Shown piece by piece: positions 57,516-64,000 of a stretch of DNA of 64,000 bases (position 1 is its first letter; every line of letters starts with the position of its first letter). Source of the DNA: Corallium rubrum (Eukaryota; Cnidaria; Anthozoa; Scleralcyonacea; Coralliidae); the NCBI GenBank assembly GCA_964035015.1, contig OZ035997.1, positions 23,938,834 through 24,002,833 of the forward strand, in the 5' to 3' direction. The position numbers were made by a program, and so were the translations under genes. The notes beneath the pieces are model-generated. The model ran no database searches, was not told where the DNA came from, and was given only the letters and a program-made list of their open reading frames with translations.

Positions 57516-58596
57516 CTGTAATAATTAATATTAAAGGACAGAAATTAGCAATGTATGAGAAGAGTGCTTTAACTGCCAGGTTGGCTGGCTAGGTTACAGT
57601 CTCAGTCTCACAAAGATAAAATTAATCATATTACTGATATTAATATTAAAACCATGAAATCTCCAAGCAAGATCAAATTTCCAGCAAAGCATCAATTCAT
57701 TAACATGTTATAGATCAAATACAAGCAAACGCGAAGTCTAGCCCAAGAGTAAATCTATAAATTATCATAAAGACTATAATGATATTCAAATCATACAGTA
57801 TAGTAGGGTTTCTTACCTCAGACGACCTCAGAGCGCATCACTGATTCACTGTATAAAATTCTCGCAATTGATATTTCGATATATATCTTTTTCAATCCTC
57901 TGTAAAAGGTCATCTTCAGTGCATAAAGCACTTGATGAAAGTTTCACGAATATTTCATCATAAAGGTCTTGTAGGTATCCTTGCTATTGAGTGTTGGGAA
58001 TATAAAAAGACGCCACTCAGTTCTGGCGGCTGAGAATATGCGCATCGCTTCGTACAACCAGAAGCGATCGCTAACCATACTGATTATTCAGAAAGGCGCG
58101 TATCCTGCAAAATGACGTTTCAGCCTCTACACCAATCGTAAGTCGTAATTAGAGCAAAATTAGCCAATCAGGAACGTTGAAAACCCAACCAACTTCGTCA
58201 AAATTTGACGAAGTTCACCTTCGTCAAATTCATCAAACCGAGAGCCTGCGCATTTGCGGCCTGGAAATGACTGTGAACCCGATCCTTGATTCTCCCATTA
58301 TGTCCCGTGCATCCCACTGCTTCCCCTCGAATCAGTCGTAGCTACAGAATGAGGCCTCGCGCGTAAGAAAACGGAGAATCGCCAACGGGGAAATTTTTCT
58401 GGCCTGAACTGAAGCCTCTGTAGATAGGCATTTTAAGAATAGAACATACTCCTTCCTACTAGATAATTATTTTTTATTTGCAGGATTTTATTGGTAAATT
58501 TTTGACAACGTGCAACAAACGAAAATTATAATTCACGTCAAATTTTCACTTCGTCGCACGACTTAGTTGACGTGACGTAGTCTAAATCCGCCCCTG
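56432..58596. mobile_element. Non-autonomous hAT-like element, copy 2
   Basis: Closely matches 9384-11530 along its length, with CAGGGGCGGATCTAG ends. The 5-bp duplication is GGTGT at 56427-56431 and GGTAT at 58597-58601, one mismatch. The intact sequence GGTGTCACCTC survives in unit 1 on the other strand near 6460-6475. The (TA)n tract lies at 57466-57509. Confidence 0.8.
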
Positions 58597-59058
58597 GGTA
58601 TCACCTCAGTTTGTAGGAACGTTTCTCGAGCTGAGCGTGAAGATGAACGTTTGGGTCGAAAGAGCAATGAACTGAAAGCCAAGTATGTACTGATGACAAT
58701 TTTAGAGAGATCGAGTGTCTTTTGTGGATTTTACGGAGCTTCAATTGAGGGCCGTCTGAAATATTTCAATGCCTAAATTTGAATATTCTCTGTAAATCCT
58801 TAAATTTATTTCGAATTCCTATACCCTGGTCCCAGGGGATTTCTCTTGTAAGTACAGAAAGTAAACACAAAAGGAACACAACACTGCTCGCGCTCAAGAG
58901 GGTGGGTGTACGTTTGGGCCGCCTGTGGTTCGGCCGCGAGGAAAAAGACTAAGGCTGACATCCAAAATGACCGCGTAGGAGCCTAGAACTGACGTTCAAA
59001 AATTCCCCATTGCCGAGATGTTTTGCCTCACTTTTCAGTCCTGGAATTGAATGGATCC

Positions 59059-59061
<3 letters not shown>

Positions 59062-59133
<72 letters not shown>
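59062..59133. repeat. (TA)n microsatellite, unit 7
   Basis: About 70 bp of alternating TA directly after the transposon end. Confidence 0.9.
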
Positions 59134-59136
<3 letters not shown>

Positions 59137-59146
59137 CACTGCTCAG

Positions 59147-59518
59147 ACACCGTTTACACGATGCCGATATAATTTGAAAACGGAACAAAACTGATCATGC
59201 CGGTGTGTAAATACAGACCAAAAAGTCTTGCGTTTACACGGTGACTATTCTCTTCCAGTGAGAATTGAGAAGACTTTGTGAATACTGCTGACCCAAATAC
59301 TGTGGTCGTATATATCGTGATTACCGTCATCAAACTGTTACGCACGGGCGTTTACACGATACCGGTTAGTGTTCCGTTTTCATTTCATGCCGTCAAGGAA
59401 CCGTCCTCATTATGTGCGGTTTTCATGTCATTTTTGTGCCGGTATCGTGTAAACGCAATGCCTAAATGGCATGATTTTGTTGCGTTTTCAAATTGTACCG
59501 GCATCGTGAAAACGGGGT
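59147..59518. mobile_element. 372-bp MITE, unit 7
   Basis: Full-length copy. Confidence 0.65.
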
Positions 59519-60869
59519 CTCAAAAGGACACGTCCAATCCTTTTGCGGCTTTTCCAAAATATGTCGTCAAATTCATTTTTTTTCCAATTGAAATTTGTCG
59601 TCAAGCTTCAACGAGTCTTAAGATTTTAGCAATCTTTTTGATACCTTAACCACAATATAAAACCTAAACCTAATCAGATATCTTGTTCACCGCCTAGCTT
59701 TTTGAAAAATTATTTGACGAGTTATTTTTGGAGAAGCCACGAAACGACTGGGCGAGTCCCTTTCAGTCATCTCTGGGGACCTCCGTAAAATTGTGGGATC
59801 AATAATTGGTCGGAAGCAACCTTCGAAACATACCAATGGTTCTGTCCGCTGTCCGCTCAAAGGCTTCAAAGAAAAAAAAACTGTTTCACGATTTCTTTCA
59901 AAATTTCGGTCTTCAAAATTCAGAAACGACACAGTAAGACGGACAGCTGGCTAACTAGTGAGCAGGGGGGAAGATCTATAGTTCCACACAATAAAAAAAG
60001 AACATATTATATATATCCAAAGATTCACCCACATCCTAATAAGTGGAAGAGGTGTTGAGTATTGCATCACCGAGCTAAAGTAGTTTATTTTGATGTCTCA
60101 CGACTTTCTCAATTGGTGTCAAGAACTAAAAACACTAGTCGTAGAGCAATTTGGACAAAGATTGTTGTCCGTATAGCGACCGCTGTATCAGTCTCTCCGT
60201 GTTATCGTGTATTGGATCGATGTTCAGGACACAGTTTGTCATTTAACATTTTAATATGGTCACCTTGAATTTTCAAATGTTTAAACTTCATTATATATAG
60301 ATGTGAGTGTTTCACTTGAAAGTATCCTGTGACATATTTTCCATATCCTCACTAGTAAAAATTTGAGGCCATGATTAAAATATGGACATTTCGGAAACGA
60401 GTTCCAAAAAAATGCCATTTCTTCCAAGTAATTAAGAACTCCTATAAATAATAATCATCTTTCACAGCCGTAATATAACAAAATAAACATGCATGTAGTG
60501 ATTAATTTAAATAAAAAGAGTTTTTAATATAAAAAAGTATAAACTTAACTTGGTGTGGGACAAGGTTGACATAACTGAGAAATTCATATTAGTGATTCTA
60601 AAAATTGAGAACTGGTCAGAAACGCGTTATTTTAGAAAAACAACAAAAATTTTCTGACATAAATCAAAAACATCTTCATAACATATGTATGTACATTGTA
60701 TGACTGTCTAAATGTGTATGCATGTGTTAATTTAAATAAATATATTTAAACGACTGCCAAATGTCATTCGTGCGCATTGCATGCAGCTGGGAGAAGTTTT
60801 AAAGCTATAATTGCATGCGAACGCAGTTTATATGCTTCATTCAGCGACATCATTTGCAACTGTAGAAGA

Positions 60870-61817
60870 ATGATCATGAATCGATCCATGCCAAGTAATT
60901 CGTCCAACGGCCAACATCCTGGTACGGAAATTTACTTTATACTTCGTGGCGCGTTCCAAATCCCGATAGGCTTGGTTGGAATGGTTGCAAATCTTCTTCT
61001 GCGAATCGCACATATCAAAGATCCTCTAAAAACATTCAAGACGTCCTCGTCACTATTCATAATAAACATTGCAGCTATCGATCTGACGGTCTCGTGTGCG
61101 TATTTCATCATTTCGCTTAAATTTTTTGCAAGTTCTAGCTCTTCTGATTATAGTTCGAATTCAATAAAAGACATCGCAATAACAATTGCTTCGAAAGGAT
61201 TAATATACGTGTCTTTATCTTCGTTATTCAGTTTATCAATTGAACGGTTTTGTTCTGTGGTTTTTCCTCTATGGCATCGTGTGCGAATTACAACTCGTGT
61301 TTGTCGTTACTGGCTGGGTGCAGTATGGCTCGTTGGTTTTATTCACGTAACGTTCTCCATAATATTCATCCCACAATTCAATATAAGTCATAAAGGAAGT
61401 GGGATACTTCATTTATTTGAATTTGCGTATCTAATGTTAACTTTCATATGCACAATGCTTTTCTACCTTGGCACGTATTTCTCACTGAAAAACCAAAGAA
61501 AAAAACTGCTTAATAGACAAGACATCAGCGAGAGAGATTTAAGGACAATGAAGATCCGAATAAGGAACGAAAGAAATTTTCTATTCACGGTATTAATTGT
61601 TTGCTTAGTTCTAGCTATTAGTTTACTACCATTGATTGCAATTTATGTTGTTCATATTTTTTATCCACATGCCAGAAAAAATGTTGTTTTTACTTGGAGG
61701 TTTTTGTCAATGTCACTTATTTTTTTAAGCATTAATTTTGCTATTAATCCGTTTATTTATCTTTGGCGTTTGCCAAAATATAGAAAAACCTTTAAAAAAC
61801 TTTATTGCAATTTATAG
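60870..61817 (+). CDS. Class A (rhodopsin-like) GPCR, intact copy, unit 7
   Basis: A 315-codon single-exon frame from ATG 60870; a second ATG two codons later aligns with the start chosen for the unit 2 copy. The seven segments, the ERF motif of TM3 and NPFIY of TM7 are all present. It differs from the unit 2 receptor by only a few residues. An Arg replaces Leu near the inner end of TM1 (LLLRIAHIKD), Ile replaces Leu before TM3, and the N terminus has Arg at the start of the first sequon (MNRSM). These are the only two copies in the array able to encode a full receptor, and they lie in the second and last units. Confidence 0.88.
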   Translation: MIMNRSMPSNSSNGQHPGTEIYFILRGAFQIPIGLVGMVANLLLRIAHIKDPLKTFKTSSSLFIINIAAIDLTVSCAYFIISLKFFASSSSSDYSSNSIKDIAITIASKGLIYVSLSSLFSLSIERFCSVVFPLWHRVRITTRVCRYWLGAVWLVGFIHVTFSIIFIPQFNISHKGSGILHLFEFAYLMLTFICTMLFYLGTYFSLKNQRKKLLNRQDISERDLRTMKIRIRNERNFLFTVLIVCLVLAISLLPLIAIYVVHIFYPHARKNVVFTWRFLSMSLIFLSINFAINPFIYLWRLPKYRKTFKKLYCNL

Positions 61818-61916
61818 TACCTATTTATACTGTAAAAGTGTAACTCCCAGACCACTCGCCATGATGATGATGATGATGAAAAATGTAATATCTTGTAAAA
61901 TTAAACAATGGAAGAA

Positions 61917-61922
61917 AATAAA
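61917..61922 (+). promoter_or_regulatory. Poly(A) signal of the unit 7 GPCR
   Basis: AATAAA about 100 bp after the stop codon. Confidence 0.6.
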
Positions 61923-62520
61923 CCTGATATTTAAAATTTTAATATGAAAAATGCCATTCCTTGCAGTTATTTTTATATTAAAAATTTGAATTAATAATCA
62001 GAGCGAGAGGCGAAAGATTTTTTTAATCCCCGAGCCCGGTGAGGGAGCTAATCTCGACATGCGTGCAGTCCACTTTACACGCGTGTAGAAAAAGCAAGGG
62101 AGAGAAAATCAACACGCGTGTTGGAAAAGCAAGGGGGTTGTGACTGGCACTGGTGACTATAGCTTCGAAGCAAACTTATAGTTATATATTTCCATATTTT
62201 GCGAAACAAATTGGTTTCAAATGGTTTCGTTTTAAACGGAAAGAAAGAGAACAACCAATAAAAGAAGGATACAAACAGCCGGTTTAATATATCTTGAAGA
62301 GAAACCAGAAAACCTGAAGAAACCAAACGCCGTATGGTAAACAAAAACTCGATCTGAATTGTAGTGTTTGTGGTCACAGGTCACTCAGTGGTCTCAAAGT
62401 CATTTTAAAGTTGACGGTAAGGCATTTGTATTTATTTATTTTGCGGATTGGAATCAGCATTTATTCATTAATATATTCTGTAAACGCCAAGAACGACAAG
62501 ACGTTTAAATAGAACCCTTT

Positions 62521-63770
62521 TAGACACTCGTCAGGCACTGTAAACTTAATCTAGCAACTATCTAGCAAGTGATTTACCAGTAATTGCAAAATGAATATAA
62601 GAGCCCAGCTCAAAATTTTAAGAGGCTATCTCCCTAAAAACCGACCAACGGTTTTTGAAGGCAAAAATGAATTTCCTTTGTTTTTCGCACATTATTTACC
62701 TTTACCTCACTATTAAACCGCTAATTCGAGTTTACGTCGACTTTAACTAGGAATTAAATTCGTCTGAATTAAATGCGACGTATGAACCAGGCCTTAAAAG
62801 CGATTTAATTTGTTCGTGAAGTCTAAAAAATTCTTAAGACGTTTAATCGATTCTTCCAGAGTATAAGATGCTGACACCTTTTCATGCTATAAAAATATGA
62901 ACAGTACACCGAAATAAACAGAGAAAATGATAAACTTTCAGTTGCTCATGAATTATAATTATTTAATTGTCACTTAGAAGGCTGCGACATGTCCGCTCCT
63001 ATTGTATATGAGCATATATGAAGAATCGGCTATAGAATATTTAATCATTTTTATCCTAAAAACCGAATAAACCTATAAATTATGCCCCGTTCGCTTTCTA
63101 TAGATAAGTTCAAATAAAAAGAAGTTGTTTTTATGTAATATTGAGAAACGAAACGGCCTTATCTGCAAAGCGTAAGGCATTTCCGGTTTTGACAATGTAA
63201 ACAAAGTGAAACAATAGCTTAACTTTGAGCGGTTCGTGCGCTTACAAAATACGTTTGCCGACAACTGTTTTTAAAGATTACTAAACTTACGGTATTATAT
63301 TACGACGAAATACACACGACATTTCCAGGCTAGGTGCCACTTCAGAGAAATCTTAATTTATAAAGCTTGACTAATCAGGTGCCGTAAGCGAATTTAAAAA
63401 GTAAGTCAAAAGAAAGAGGCTATATCTGATACAAAACAAAACAAAGAGCTTGTATCCTTCAACCCAGATGAAATACAAGGTCTATATATTGCACTGCAAC
63501 CAGTAAAATCTTCAGAATGACTTAAGATTACATTGAATATACTTATATATAACATTAATATAGTTTCATATTACAAGAAAAAAAACGGTAAAAAGGAGAT
63601 TAAAACAATTTAAAATTTTAAACTATAAACGATGAAAAAGAGATTAAACATCGGCAAGAGATTCACCAGGCGGAAAACGTAATCTTATTATAAATATAAG
63701 TGCCCAGCACAAAACACGAATAAAAGCCATGAACAAAAGGACATAAAGAACATAATATTTAATAATCTAA
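62521..63770. other. AT-rich sequence outside the array, no gene recognised
   Basis: It has no similarity to the units. A 63-codon minus frame (63264-63073) has no recognisable domain. Sequence composition returns to that of the 5' host region. Confidence 0.35.
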
Positions 63771-63801
63771 CGTTTCGTTGTTTATGCTACAACATCTTCA
63801 G
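63771..63801 (-). ncRNA. Hammerhead-ribozyme-like core motif
   Basis: On the minus strand CTGAAGA (63801-63795) is followed by a GTTGT/ACAAC stem with a 7-nt loop and then GAAAC. This is the layout of the catalytic core CUGANGA - stem II - GAAA. The pair next to A9 is a mismatch and I cannot find a convincing stem III or cleavage triplet. Such motifs occur at the ends of Penelope-like retroelements in aquatic animals, so a decayed retroelement end is an alternative. Confidence 0.25.
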
Positions 63802-64000
63802 AGATAATGATTACAAGATATTAATTTACAGGATATAATAAACAGAATTCTAATTACATACATATAGACCAATAAGAATATAGAACTAAAAATACATCAG
63901 TTACAAGCTAATTATAGGTTAGGAGGTGAGGTAACACTGAATGTGTCAGGAGGTAAGAGAAAATTAAAATAAGTAGAGCGATGCTGATCCAATATTGCCG
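63802..64000. other. AT-rich tail of the window, nothing recognised
   Basis: No frame, repeat pairing or known motif is seen. It may belong to the same retroelement end as the hammerhead-like motif. Confidence 0.3.

Larger units (their letters stand above)
55626..59061 (+). mobile_element. CCTGGAAGG-TIR element, unit 7 (interrupted)
   Basis: Both TIRs are present; the right TIR has a small deletion (ATGGATCCAGG end). The hAT-like element at 56432-58596 splits the interior. Confidence 0.75.
6050..62520 (+). repeat. Tandem array of GPCR-bearing units
   Basis: The same order of blocks recurs seven times on the plus strand, with near-identity between units. GPCR starts are separated by about 5.2-6.7 kb where no large insertion intervenes. 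The array is broken by a 13-kb nested transposon stack (9223-22208), a 3.1-kb foreign block in unit 2 and a rearranged stretch at 53.4-54.8 kb. Indels and insertions restricted to subsets of units show repeated amplification and exchange. Confidence 0.9.
54830..62520 (+). repeat. Array unit 7 (last)
   Basis: Unit with a second hAT-like insertion inside the CCTGGAAGG element, no tRNA-like SINE and an intact GPCR. Its 3' flank, shared with unit 6, ends at about 62520, where the array stops. Confidence 0.85.

Overview
The window is eukaryotic nuclear DNA. It looks like a cnidarian, most likely an anthozoan such as a coral or sea anemone. The reasons are an intronless tandem family of class A (rhodopsin-like) GPCR genes, a spliced host gene with GT-AG introns, a BEL/Pao retrotransposon, a Polinton-derived element and dense families of small DNA transposons and SINEs. 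The species call is inference; no rRNA or mitochondrial marker is present.

Layout. (1) 1-6.05 kb is host sequence with a partial spliced gene on the minus strand. Three exons (5786-5634, 3359-3200, 3008-2818) join in phase and encode a homeodomain-like fold followed by an HMG-box-like domain. Its first intron holds two MITEs and a 5S-rRNA-derived SINE. A tRNA-like sequence lies at 1219-1292. (2) About 6.05-62.5 kb is a head-to-tail array of seven related units (5.2-7.5 kb, longer where invaded). A complete unit has: a flank with a 28-bp repeat; a 1.3-kb non-autonomous DNA transposon with long TIRs that contains a 5S-derived SINE; a (TA)n tract, in some units with a tRNA-like SINE; a 372-bp MITE; about 1.1 kb of upstream sequence; and one GPCR gene. 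Only the GPCR copies at 28463-29404 and 60870-61817 are intact. Three copies share one 1-bp deletion, one is divergent and broken, one is truncated and one is a 3' fragment. (3) Between units 1 and 2 sits a nested stack at 9223-22208. It is a Polinton-derived element with a 6-bp target duplication (CCCGCG), AG...CT ends and nearly identical 1.89-kb inverted arms. Its left arm is interrupted by a hAT-like element (5-bp duplication) and a young BEL/Pao element (4-bp duplication). The uninterrupted right arm serves as the empty site for both.

Each arm of the palindrome carries the same three genes: a triple GRF-zinc-finger protein and two small proteins of Polinton/adintovirus type. The centre keeps only the start of a C2H2-plus-P-loop ATPase, bounded on both sides by GGA/CCT repeats. 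This resembles a snap-back deletion derivative that still integrated as a normal mobile unit.

(4) About 62.5-64 kb leaves the array. It is AT-rich with no gene I can support, and has a hammerhead-ribozyme-like core near 63.8 kb. Most short open frames in the window are by-products of repeats.
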